The position numbers were made by a program, and so were the translations under genes. The notes beneath the pieces were generated by a model that made no database searches, was not told the origin of the DNA, and was given only the letters and a program-made list of their open reading frames with translations. Below, in pieces: positions 34,076-41,864 of a stretch of 64,000 nt of DNA. The stretch is from Flavimaribacter sp039888615. Its GTDB lineage: Bacteria > Pseudomonadota > Alphaproteobacteria > Rhizobiales > Rhizobiaceae. The stretch is from the NCBI GenBank assembly GCA_039888615.1, contig JBDQQS010000019.1; one strand, 5' to 3'. Numbering within the stretch: the stretch's first letter is position 1; the number at the start of each line of letters is the position of its first letter.

Positions 34076-34210
34076 GTTATCCTGGCGCGCAACGCTGGCT
34101 ACGATCCAAAAGGGGAAATGGTCAAACCGGGACTATTTCTGACCGTAATGACCCTTGGCTTCACAGACAACCTCGGTCCGCTCACTTAACAAATCGAAGG
34201 TCTGCTTTAG
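34076..34210 (+). pseudogene. Remnant of a fic gene 3' end
   Basis: Translation gives VILARNAGYDPKGEMVKPGL, then a TAA at 34187-34189, then QIEGLL and a stop. This aligns with the last ~43 residues of the Fic protein at 43417 (LLARNAGYDLNEDMLQPAPF ... GPLAKQIEDML). The catalytic HPF motif is absent. The nucleotide match is only moderate, so this is not a recent copy of the intact gene. Confidence 0.7.
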
Positions 34211-34315
34211 CGGAATCTCTCCGACCACTTCCTGTTCGGCGATCTTGAAGCGGCGCATCAGCGAGTCGATCGCGGTTCGAAGGGCGGTCGCCTGCGTGTC
34301 AATCGGTGTATCCAT
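34202..34315 (-). pseudogene. Remnant of a marR gene 5' end
   Basis: From an ATG at 34315 it encodes ALRTAIDSLMRRFKIAEQEV..PLKQ, matching the first ~38 residues of the MarR protein at 24973-25407. A stretch of 55 bases (34228-34282) is identical to 25320-25374. After residue 38 the frame runs antisense into the Fic remnant, so the helix-turn-helix is lost. Confidence 0.75.
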
Positions 34316-34589
34316 GGCGCGATACTATGCGACATTCGAACGATTTCCCATCCCGACGGCTGTACCGTTCAGCCTCGGTCCACCGGCAGCACCGGCGGGA
34401 ATGTCCGGCTTTCGTCGAGTATCCCGGACCGGCGTCCTGCCCTGCATCGTCTGCACCCAGCCAGTGATCCTCCCTCCCTTCCGGCGAAAAGCTGGCAGGC
34501 AGTTGCAACGGCCGCGAAACGACATATTCTGCGCAATCGCAAATAACAGATAAACAGGGTGTTGCGACAACCGCTTTGAAGGGAGACTG

Positions 34590-35477
34590 ATGCGGATCGT
34601 TCTTACCGGCAGTTCCGGACGAGTTGGCCGCGCCGTCTTCAGCGCTTTGGCCGGCAAGCACGATGTTATCGGAATCGACCGCTCGCAATTTTCGACCACT
34701 CACCGTGTCGGCGATTTTGTGGACAGTTCGTTGTTGCGCTCTGTATTCAAGAGCTCAGATGCCGTCATTCACACCGCCGCCCTCCATGCGCCTCATGTCG
34801 GGCTGCTTCCGGACGAAGAGTTTCGGCGCATCAATGTGGAGGGAACCCGCCTCGTTGCCGAAACGGCTATCGGAGCCGGCGTCAAGCGGCTGGTCTTCAC
34901 AAGTACGACGGCGCTGTACGGATACGCCGTCTCTCCGGGCTCATGTACATGGATAGACGAGGACACGCCCCCACGGCCCAGGAGCATCTACCACCGCACA
35001 AAGCTCGAAGCCGAACGCATTCTGGAACGCATGGCCGGTACGGACCTTGATGTACGCGTATTGCGCATGTCGCGCAGCTTTCCCGAGCCGGGCGACGTCA
35101 TGGCGGCATACCGTCTGCATCGCGGCGTCGATATTCGCGACGTCGCGGATGCCCATGTCGCGGCCCTGTCGAATGCGGGAGAGCCCTTCCAGCGCTACGT
35201 CGTGTCGGCTGAGAGTCCCTTTGCAATGGATGACTGCGAAGCTCTTTCAACGGATGCTGCTTCCGTGATCAGACGAATAGCGCCAGACCTTGCTGCAGAA
35301 TTCGGTCGAAGGGGATGGAGCCTGCCGTGCGCCATCGACCGGGTCTATCAGTCGGCGCGCGTCCGGGAAGGGCTCGGCTGGCGTCCCCGCTTCGGTTTCG
35401 GCGAGGTGCTGGCGCAGGTGGACCGGTGCAGCCTGGAGGTGTTGCCTCCCAGACACCGTGCCGGATCATTTCGATGA
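34590..35477 (+). CDS. NAD-dependent epimerase/dehydratase family protein
   Basis: A 295-residue extended SDR. The Rossmann motif is VLTGSSGRVGRAVFSAL near residues 4-20, the acidic second strand is VIGIDRS, and the active-site pair is in IYHRTKLEAERIL (YxxxK). GVDIRDVADAHVAAL is typical of nucleotide-sugar epimerases and related reductases. GAAGGGAGA precedes the ATG. The last residues, LPPRHRAGSFR, lie in sequence that looks like a LysR remnant, so the native C-terminus may have been replaced. Substrate unknown. Confidence 0.83.
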   Translation: MRIVLTGSSGRVGRAVFSALAGKHDVIGIDRSQFSTTHRVGDFVDSSLLRSVFKSSDAVIHTAALHAPHVGLLPDEEFRRINVEGTRLVAETAIGAGVKRLVFTSTTALYGYAVSPGSCTWIDEDTPPRPRSIYHRTKLEAERILERMAGTDLDVRVLRMSRSFPEPGDVMAAYRLHRGVDIRDVADAHVAALSNAGEPFQRYVVSAESPFAMDDCEALSTDAASVIRRIAPDLAAEFGRRGWSLPCAIDRVYQSARVREGLGWRPRFGFGEVLAQVDRCSLEVLPPRHRAGSFR

Positions 35478-35500
35478 TGCTCAATTCGCACGTATGGATC
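35444..35500 (-). pseudogene. Remnant of a LysR gene 3' end (copy B)
   Basis: The plus strand contains GCCTCCCAGACACCGTGCCG..., similar to GCCTCCCAGACGCCATTCCG near 37195 in the intact LysR gene. Minus-strand translation gives SIIEMIRHGVWEA, against IEMIHASIRNGVWEA. It overlaps the 3' end of the epimerase gene on the other strand. Confidence 0.5.
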
Positions 35501-35534
35501 CGCTCTCGGGGTAATCTCAACTGATAGAGGTGTG

Positions 35535-36055
35535 GCGCGGGAAAGAGCCGCTCTGCCGTGGTTAGGCCTGCGGCTGCAGAGTGAACAGCGACAGGAAATC
35601 TTGGGCGGCGGCGATATCGCCGTCGGCGTCGACCACGCCTTGCGCGACCAGTGTGGGCAGGGGAATGGCGCCATAGACCGCCTTGGCCAGCGCTGTTCCA
35701 TTGCCGTGAAGCACGAAGGGTGCATCGGGCGTGCGGACCGAAGCTGTTTGCAGCCTGTCTCCGGCCAATCGCATCTCGAACGCCTCGTCACCGAGGTCGA
35801 ACCCGGCCAGCGTCTCACGCCCCTGTGCGCGGTCGCGCACGAGGTTGACCCCCATCGAAATCATCAAGGCCGAGGGACTGATGAAACGCGTGGGATCGTG
35901 ACCGGGCACGGTCAACGCCCAGCGGCAGAGCGCTTCGAGAACGGGAAGCAAGCCGCGCCCGGCCTCGGTCAGGGCATAGATGCCGAGCCGTTCATCGTGA
36001 TCGATTACTCCCGCCTGCACGAGTTGCGCCAGACGACCGGCGAGCACGCTCGCGG
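35535..36055. repeat. Long direct repeat, copy B (HxlR segment)
   Basis: This is the counterpart of 30533-31053, about 98% identical, direct orientation, no gaps. In this copy the segment continues into the intact 5' part of the HxlR gene. Confidence 0.85.
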
Positions 36056-36218
36056 TGACGCCCGGCAGCCCGGCCCGGATCATCTGGAAGCGTTTGGGCG
36101 CAAACATCAGTTCGCGCGCCACCAGCAGCGCCCAGCGGTCCCCGATCAGGTTGAGCGCATGGGCCGCAAGACAACCTTCATCATATCGGATGCGCGTGTC
36201 TTTTGCGTGTTTAATCAT
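35562..36218 (-). CDS. HxlR-family transcriptional regulator
   Basis: A 218-residue regulator. The N-terminal HxlR winged helix reads GCLAAHALNLIGDRWALLVA, then ELMFAPKRFQMIRAGLPGVT and VLAGRLAQLVQAGVI. The C-terminal ~110 residues (LMISMGVNLVRDRAQGRETL ... TLVAQGVVDADGDIAAAQDF) look like the SCP2-type lipid-binding domain often joined to HxlR domains. It is divergent from the DUF1428 gene with 97 bases between, so it probably controls that gene and itself. It lies in the long direct repeat. Confidence 0.87.
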   Translation of the reverse strand: MIKHAKDTRIRYDEGCLAAHALNLIGDRWALLVARELMFAPKRFQMIRAGLPGVTASVLAGRLAQLVQAGVIDHDERLGIYALTEAGRGLLPVLEALCRWALTVPGHDPTRFISPSALMISMGVNLVRDRAQGRETLAGFDLGDEAFEMRLAGDRLQTASVRTPDAPFVLHGNGTALAKAVYGAIPLPTLVAQGVVDADGDIAAAQDFLSLFTLQPQA

Positions 36219-36315
36219 ATTAACATACTGTCAGTTGTTTTTTCATACTATCTCTGGCAAGCTGAATTCGCAAGCGGAAATCGCCTGCTCCGAGATCCAT
36301 GGGAAGGAATATTAC

Positions 36316-37041
36316 ATGTCTTACATCACAGGCGCGGTTGCGGCCGTACCGACCGCCAACAAAGGCGAATACGCAGAGCATGTCGCAGCCGTCTGGCCGC
36401 TGTTCGAATCTTACGGCGCCAGCCGGATGGTCGAGACCTGGGGCGCGGATGTGCCCAAAGGGAAGGTTACCGACTTTTATCGCGCGGTAGACGCCACAGA
36501 CGGCGAAACGATCGTTTTTTCCTGGATCGAATGGCCCGACAAGGCGACGGCCGACGCCTCCTGGCAAAAGATGCAGGATGATCCGGCAATGAAAGAATTG
36601 CCGGAGATGCCTTTTGACGGCAGTCGCATAATATTTGGCGGGTTTGCACCGGTCTACGAGGGCGGAACGCGCGCTGCTGCGGGATACTACCAGGGTTTTC
36701 TGCTGGCTGTTCCGGAAAGCAACAAGGCGCCTTACGCCGAAATGGCCGACGAGGGCTGGACAATATTTGAAAAGCACGGCGCCGCCGGCATGGTCGAAGG
36801 CTGGGGAGAAGACGTGCCACGGGGAAAGGTCACGGACTTCTACCGCGCGACCAAGGCCGAAGAGGGCGAGGTGGCGGTGTTCAGTTGGGTGGCCTGGCCC
36901 GATCGCGCCACCTGCGACAAGGCCTCCAAAGCGATGGAAGCCGAAATGGGCGATATGGATATGTCACAGATGCCCTTCGACGGCATGCGGATGATGTGGG
37001 CGGGATTCGAACCCCTGTTCGACTCCACGACGGCTGGCTGA
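36316..37041 (+). CDS. Tandem DUF1428-domain protein
   Basis: A 241-residue protein made of two similar ~118-residue DUF1428 domains. Each begins near Y(I/Y)xGxxxAVP and contains MVE(T/G)WGxDVP(K/R)GKVTDFYRA, then VFSW(I/V)(E/A)WPD(K/R)AT and MPFDGxR. The usual DUF1428 protein has one domain. The ATG at 36316 follows AAGGA. Members are small cytosolic proteins with a dimeric ferredoxin-like fold and unknown role. It is divergent from the HxlR gene, a common arrangement for stress or quinone-related genes. Confidence 0.88.
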   Translation: MSYITGAVAAVPTANKGEYAEHVAAVWPLFESYGASRMVETWGADVPKGKVTDFYRAVDATDGETIVFSWIEWPDKATADASWQKMQDDPAMKELPEMPFDGSRIIFGGFAPVYEGGTRAAAGYYQGFLLAVPESNKAPYAEMADEGWTIFEKHGAAGMVEGWGEDVPRGKVTDFYRATKAEEGEVAVFSWVAWPDRATCDKASKAMEAEMGDMDMSQMPFDGMRMMWAGFEPLFDSTTAG

Positions 37042-37175
37042 AAAAGAAGAACCGCCAACATTTAAAATGGAACAAGGTAGCTAGCCAGGAACTGGAGAAC
37101 CGCAGATTTCGCGAGTTCAGTCAGTTCGACTGATGGGATCGTGGATTTGGTCAAGGATGCAGGCGGGCATTCCCA

Positions 37176-38105
37176 TCACTCCCCGATCGCCTCGGCCTCC
37201 CAGACGCCATTCCGGATCGATGCGTGGATCATCTCGATGACCGTGTCGCGCACCGTTTCGATGGCGAAGCTGGCGCGGCGTTGGGTGAGTTCGCAGACAT
37301 AGAGGGTGCGTTTGAGCTCCGGCTCCACGATCGGCCGGGCGTGGATGTCGTCTTCGGCGATCAGGTCGCCCATGAAGAGGCGGGTGCCGATGACGCAGCC
37401 GAGACCGGCGCGGATGGCGCCCGCTATCGCGTAGACCGAATTCATCTGCAGACGCGCGCGCGCCTCGAGCTGCTTCAGCAGGACCGCGTCGTCGAGTTGC
37501 GCCCGCGCGAAAATGCCATGCCGCAGCATGATGACCGGCAGCTCCAGCATTTCGCGAAAGCGGATCGGGGCGTCCGTATCGCCGATGATCGCGCGCTTGC
37601 CGACGCAGACCATGCTCTCCTCCAGCACCGGCCAGGTTCGCAGCCGCGTATCGGAGGGCGGATTGTAAATGAGCGCCAGATCCACCTCCGTCGACAAGAG
37701 GTGGTTGAGCGTCGCGCCCGACAGGCTTTCCGAGATCGACAATCTCAACTTCGGATGTTCGGAGAGCATCCGTTCGATCAACGGCACGCCGATCGCCTTG
37801 ACGCCCGAATGCGCCATGCCGATGGCGACGTCGCCGGCCACTTCGCGGCCGCTGATCCGCAGGTCTTCCCGAGCGGCGTCGATCGCGCGCAGAATGCCGC
37901 GGGCGTGATCGTAAAGCCGCTCTCCGGACGCCGTTGGACGCAGGCCGCGCGACTTGCGATCGAACAGGCGCGTGTCCAGCTCCGCTTCGAGATTGGACAG
38001 GTGATGGCTTAACGCCGAAACCGCGACATTGAGCTCGATCGAGGCTTTCGACATCGTTCCCGATTCATATATGGTCGCGAAGTAGTAGAGCTGTTTCGAG
38101 TTCAT
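37176..38105 (-). CDS. LysR-family transcriptional regulator
   Basis: A 309-residue LTTR starting at the ATG at 38105. The HTH is LYYFATIYESGTMSKASIEL followed by NVAVSALSHHLSNLEAELDT. The effector domain includes GDVAIGMAHSGVKAIGVPLI and RAGLGCVIGTRLFMGD. It is divergent from the CoA-transferase gene with 95 bases between, so it should activate the CoA-transferase/lyase/TRAP operon. Partial copies of its last codons occur at 30460 and 35444. Confidence 0.92.
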   Translation of the reverse strand: MNSKQLYYFATIYESGTMSKASIELNVAVSALSHHLSNLEAELDTRLFDRKSRGLRPTASGERLYDHARGILRAIDAAREDLRISGREVAGDVAIGMAHSGVKAIGVPLIERMLSEHPKLRLSISESLSGATLNHLLSTEVDLALIYNPPSDTRLRTWPVLEESMVCVGKRAIIGDTDAPIRFREMLELPVIMLRHGIFARAQLDDAVLLKQLEARARLQMNSVYAIAGAIRAGLGCVIGTRLFMGDLIAEDDIHARPIVEPELKRTLYVCELTQRRASFAIETVRDTVIEMIHASIRNGVWEAEAIGE

Positions 38106-38200
38106 GATTTCTATATTTTCGAAAGCAAACTTCAATTCTTTATAATTTTTCAAACCGGCGATCAATGCTACGCCGTTGACCGAGCCCCGGGAGCAGGACA

Positions 38201-39388
38201 ATGGACCGATCGGAAGAACCGCTTGAAGGCATCCGCGTCGTCGAGATGAGCCACATGATCATGGGGCCGTCCTGCGGCATGTTCCTGGCCTTTCTCGGCG
38301 CAGAAGTGATCAAGGTCGAGCCGCCGGAGGGCGACAAGACCCGCAGCCTGACCGGCATGGGCCGAGGCTTCTTTCCAACCTTCAACCGCGGAAAGAAATC
38401 GATCGCGCTCGATCTTTCGACGGAGGCCGGACGCGCGGCGCTCGACAAGCTGCTGGCGACGGCGGATGTGTTCGTCGAGAACTTTCGCGACGTCTCGCTT
38501 CAGAAAATGGGCTTTGCGCCCGACATGCTGCGGGCGAAATATCCGAAGCTGATCATCGCCTCCTGCAAGGGCTTCCTGCACGGGCCGTACCAGGACCGCA
38601 CGGCGCTGGACGAGGTCGTGCAGATGATGACGGGTCTCGCCTACATGACCGGCCCGACCGGACGGCCGCTGCGGATCGGATCGTCGGCCAACGACATCAT
38701 GGCCGGGCTGTTCGGCGCGCTGTCGGTGCTGGGCGCGCTGATGCAGCGGCAGAAGGACGGGGAGGGGCATGCGATCCGCATTGGGCTGTTCGAGAATTCG
38801 CTGCTGCTCGTCGCCCAGCACATGGTGCAGTACGACCTCGAGGGCAGGGAGGCGCCGCCGATGCCCGAGCGCGATTTCAGCTGGCCCGTCTATGACATCT
38901 TCGACACCGATCACGGACGCCAGCTCTTCGTCGGCGCGGTGACCGAACACCAGTGGCAGAAGCTGTGCCGGATCCTCGGGCTGGAACGTCTGCTGGACGA
39001 TCCGCGCCTGCAGTCGCGCATGGACCAGATCGACAACCGCTCGTGGACGCTGCCGATTTTCGCCGAAGCCATCGCCGGCCGCCGCTACGACGACCTGGTG
39101 AAGGCTTTCGAGGAGGCGGGATTGCCGTTTTCGCCGATCAACCGGCCGGCCGAAATGTTTGACGATCCGCATGTCAACCGGCCGGGCGGGCTGCTGACCA
39201 CCACGATGCCCGAGGGGCAGAGGTTCCGCGCGCCGGCCCTGCCATATGAGGTCGACGGCAAGCTGCCGGGGCCGGACAATCCGGATCTGCCGGGAATCGG
39301 ACGGGACACGGAGGCGGTGCTGTCCGAACTGGGGCTGACCAGCGAAGAAGTGGCGGCAGCGCAAGGCAAGAAGGAAGCGGCGGCGTGA
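38201..39388 (+). CDS. CaiB/BaiF-type (class III) CoA-transferase
   Basis: A 395-residue enzyme that moves CoA between carboxylic acids. Family landmarks are GIRVVEMSHMIMGPSCGMFL near the N-terminus, VIKVEPPEGD, FNRGKKSIALDL and SCKGFLHGPYQDRTALDEVV. Asp137 in the last is the likely nucleophile. NRPAEMFDDPHV lies near 345. The start is ATG 38201. Its stop overlaps the next gene by four bases. With an HMG-CoA lyase behind it, the likely task is activation of a C5-C6 hydroxy-dicarboxylate using succinyl-CoA or acetyl-CoA. Confidence 0.9.
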   Translation: MDRSEEPLEGIRVVEMSHMIMGPSCGMFLAFLGAEVIKVEPPEGDKTRSLTGMGRGFFPTFNRGKKSIALDLSTEAGRAALDKLLATADVFVENFRDVSLQKMGFAPDMLRAKYPKLIIASCKGFLHGPYQDRTALDEVVQMMTGLAYMTGPTGRPLRIGSSANDIMAGLFGALSVLGALMQRQKDGEGHAIRIGLFENSLLLVAQHMVQYDLEGREAPPMPERDFSWPVYDIFDTDHGRQLFVGAVTEHQWQKLCRILGLERLLDDPRLQSRMDQIDNRSWTLPIFAEAIAGRRYDDLVKAFEEAGLPFSPINRPAEMFDDPHVNRPGGLLTTTMPEGQRFRAPALPYEVDGKLPGPDNPDLPGIGRDTEAVLSELGLTSEEVAAAQGKKEAAA

Positions 39389-40326
39389 GCGGGGCGAGGC
39401 GCATCTATCCGCCCGACCAGGTGTCGCTGCGTGAAGTGGGCCTGCGCGACGGGCTGCAACTGGTGAAGCATTTTCCCTCGACGGAGGCGAAGGCGGCCTG
39501 GATCGACGAGGAATATCGCGCCGGCGTTCGCCATTTCGAGGTCGGCTCGTTTCTGCCGGCGGCCCGAATGCCGCAATTTGCCGATGTCAGGAACCTCATC
39601 GATTGCGTCGCCGCGCTGGAGGGCGCGAGTTCGGCTGCGCTGACAATGAACGAGCGCGGCGTCGAGGACGCGATCGCGACCAAGGTGGACGAACTGGTGT
39701 GCGTCGTCTCGGCCACCGAAGAACATAGCCGGGCGAATATGAACCGCTCGCGCGAGAGCGCGATCGACCTCGTGCGGCTGGCCGCCGGACGCGCGCACAT
39801 GGAAGGCAGGATCGTCAATGTCGGCATATCGATGGCCTTCGGCTGCTCGATTGCCGGCGAAGTGGCGCCGGACGAGGTGTTGCGGCTGGTCGAGCGGTGT
39901 CTCGAGGCCGGCGCCGATCTGGTGGGCGTCGCGGACACGGTCGGTTTCGCCGGGCCCTTGCAAGTCGAACGGATGTGCAGGGCCGTGGCGCGGGTTTGCG
40001 GCGACAGACCCTACAGCGTGCATCTGCATGACACGCGCGGCATGGGCATCGCCAATGCGTCCGCTGCGCTCGACGCAGGCGCGCGCATTCTGGACGGGTC
40101 TCTGGGAGGGCTCGGCGGCTGTCCCTTTGCGCCTGGAGCGACCGGAAACGTGGTCTTCGAGGATCTCGTTTTCCTGTGTGAAACCAAAGGCCTGGCGACC
40201 GGAATTGACATAGAAGCGCTTTCGGGCGTACGCGCCATCGCGGAGGCCGAGATGCCCGGAGAGCCTTTGTACGGCCACCTTGCGCGCGCCGGGGTTCCAC
40301 CCGGCGTTCGCTGGCGGAATTCTTGA
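39385..40326 (+). CDS. Hydroxymethylglutaryl-CoA lyase family enzyme
   Basis: A 313-residue TIM-barrel lyase starting with GTG in a four-base overlap with the CoA-transferase. It has VSLREVGLRDGLQLV (usual VEVGPRDGLQ), metal ligands in YSVHLHDTRGMG, and the active-site signature GGLGGCPFAPGATGN with the catalytic cysteine. Enzymes of this family split HMG-CoA into acetyl-CoA and acetoacetate; some act on related 3-hydroxyacyl-CoAs. The substitution of P by L in the first motif may alter specificity. It is followed after 18 bases by the TRAP receptor gene. Confidence 0.9.
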   Translation: MSGARRIYPPDQVSLREVGLRDGLQLVKHFPSTEAKAAWIDEEYRAGVRHFEVGSFLPAARMPQFADVRNLIDCVAALEGASSAALTMNERGVEDAIATKVDELVCVVSATEEHSRANMNRSRESAIDLVRLAAGRAHMEGRIVNVGISMAFGCSIAGEVAPDEVLRLVERCLEAGADLVGVADTVGFAGPLQVERMCRAVARVCGDRPYSVHLHDTRGMGIANASAALDAGARILDGSLGGLGGCPFAPGATGNVVFEDLVFLCETKGLATGIDIEALSGVRAIAEAEMPGEPLYGHLARAGVPPGVRWRNS

Positions 40327-40344
40327 TCCAAAAGGGAGGAAACC

Positions 40345-41340
40345 ATGAACGGATTCAAACTCGCACTTGCGACCGCAGGCCTGTCGCTTGCAATCGCCGG
40401 CGCCGGCAACGCCGCGGAGCAGACGATGCGCTGCAGCCACCAGCTGCCGCCCGGCCACCACATCGCCAAGGTGATCGACCGCTGGGCCGAGGAAATCGAA
40501 ACCGCGTCGAACGGCGAAATCGACGTGCAGATCTTTGGCGCAAACAGCCTTGTCGGCGCCAAGGAAAACATCGTGTCGACCGCCAAGGGCGACATCGACT
40601 GCGCCTTCTCCGTGAATTTTCAGTGGGGCAAGACCCTGCCGATCATGGGCGTGACGACAACGCCGTTCGCCTTTGGCGATCTTGATCTGTGGCGCGCCTG
40701 GCCGGATTCCGAAGCAGCCGGCTTCCTGTCCGACAAGCTTCTGGACAAGGGCGTGCGCAACGTCGTCTGGCTGTTCACCACCAACACCTCGGTGTTCACG
40801 TCCAAGGGCAAGCTGCTGGTGGCGCCGGAAGATTTCGAGGGCATGAAGATCCGCGGGCTTGATCCCGCCTTCAACGCTTCGCTGGAAGCGCTGGGCGCAG
40901 CGCCCGTGTCGATGCCGGGCTCGGAAGTCTACCAGTCGCTGGCGACCGGTGTCATCGACGGTGGTCTGACCGACGTCGCCGCCGCCGTGTCCCGGAAGTA
41001 TTACGAGGTGCAGGACAATTTCAACGTCCTGCCGGTGATCTCGGTCTACTTCCACGGCTACGTGAACCCGGGCTGGTATGACGGTCTCACCGACAGCCAG
41101 AAGGCGGCGGTGGACGAAGCCGGCAAGAAGGCGGCGCTCTGGGCCATCGAGGCGTCAGAGGCGGCCGGCGCGGCTGCGCCCGAAGAACTGCGCGAGAAGG
41201 GCGTCAACGTGCATATCGCGTCAGACGAGGAAATCGCCGCGCTGGAAGCGATCATGCGCCCGGCCTACGAGGAAACCTTTGTCGCCAACGATCCCGACAG
41301 CCAGAAGCTGCTGGATCTCATCGGCCAGATCAATCAATGA
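40345..41340 (+). CDS. TRAP transporter substrate-binding protein DctP
   Basis: A 331-residue periplasmic receptor with a signal peptide (MNGFKLALATAGLSLAIAGA, cut after GNAA). It contains RWAEEIETASNGEIDVQIFG, the ligand arginine region FEGMKIRGLDPAFNASLEAL and VYQSLATGVIDGG. These match DctP receptors, which bind a carboxylate through the conserved arginine. AAGGGAGG precedes the ATG. Its stop overlaps dctQ by four bases. It probably sets specificity for the acid processed by the two enzymes upstream. Confidence 0.92.
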   Translation: MNGFKLALATAGLSLAIAGAGNAAEQTMRCSHQLPPGHHIAKVIDRWAEEIETASNGEIDVQIFGANSLVGAKENIVSTAKGDIDCAFSVNFQWGKTLPIMGVTTTPFAFGDLDLWRAWPDSEAAGFLSDKLLDKGVRNVVWLFTTNTSVFTSKGKLLVAPEDFEGMKIRGLDPAFNASLEALGAAPVSMPGSEVYQSLATGVIDGGLTDVAAAVSRKYYEVQDNFNVLPVISVYFHGYVNPGWYDGLTDSQKAAVDEAGKKAALWAIEASEAAGAAAPEELREKGVNVHIASDEEIAALEAIMRPAYEETFVANDPDSQKLLDLIGQINQ

Positions 41341-41864
41341 TCAGCAAGGGGGATAGCGGGGCCGACGACAGCGCCCCGCTCTTCCTGCGCGCGACGAGTC
41401 TCGTCGTGCGGATTTTCGGGGCCGTGAGCGCGGCCCTGTTGCTTGTCGTCTTCGCGGTGGTCATCTACGCCGTGGCGCAGCGCTATTTCTTCGGCCGGCC
41501 ACTGTTGTGGGGCGACGAGACGACCGGCTGGCTCCTGATCGCCATGATCCTCTGCGGCGCGGCCGAAGCCTACCGGCAAAACGACCACATCGCGATGGAC
41601 ATCGTGTCTTCGCGGGTCAAGGGGCGCGGCGCGATCCTGTTGCGGGCGCTGTTCGATCTCGCGGTATTCGCCGTCGCCGTGGTGATCGCCGTCAGCGCCT
41701 GGGAAGCGATCGCCTTCGCGCGCTCGTTCGGTTCCTACACGACCGGCAATTTTCCGATACCGAGCTGGATACCGCAGACGCCGCTGCTGGTCGGCTCCGT
41801 CCTGCTGGCGCTGATGGCGCTGGCGCGGCTTGGCGACCTCGCTTTGCGGCGGACCGCCCCATGA
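41337..41864 (+). CDS. TRAP transporter small permease DctQ
   Basis: A 175-residue membrane protein with four hydrophobic segments. The typical DctQ motif is RYFFGRPLLWGDETTGWLL, followed by AAEAYRQNDHIAMDIV. It overlaps dctP and dctM by four bases on each side. It couples with DctM to form the sodium-driven importer. Confidence 0.9.
   Translation: MISKGDSGADDSAPLFLRATSLVVRIFGAVSAALLLVVFAVVIYAVAQRYFFGRPLLWGDETTGWLLIAMILCGAAEAYRQNDHIAMDIVSSRVKGRGAILLRALFDLAVFAVAVVIAVSAWEAIAFARSFGSYTTGNFPIPSWIPQTPLLVGSVLLALMALARLGDLALRRTAP

Noticed and set aside
34316..34589. Short frames upstream of the epimerase gene
   Set aside because: They have no codon bias, ribosome site or similarity I recognise, and this is probably the promoter region.
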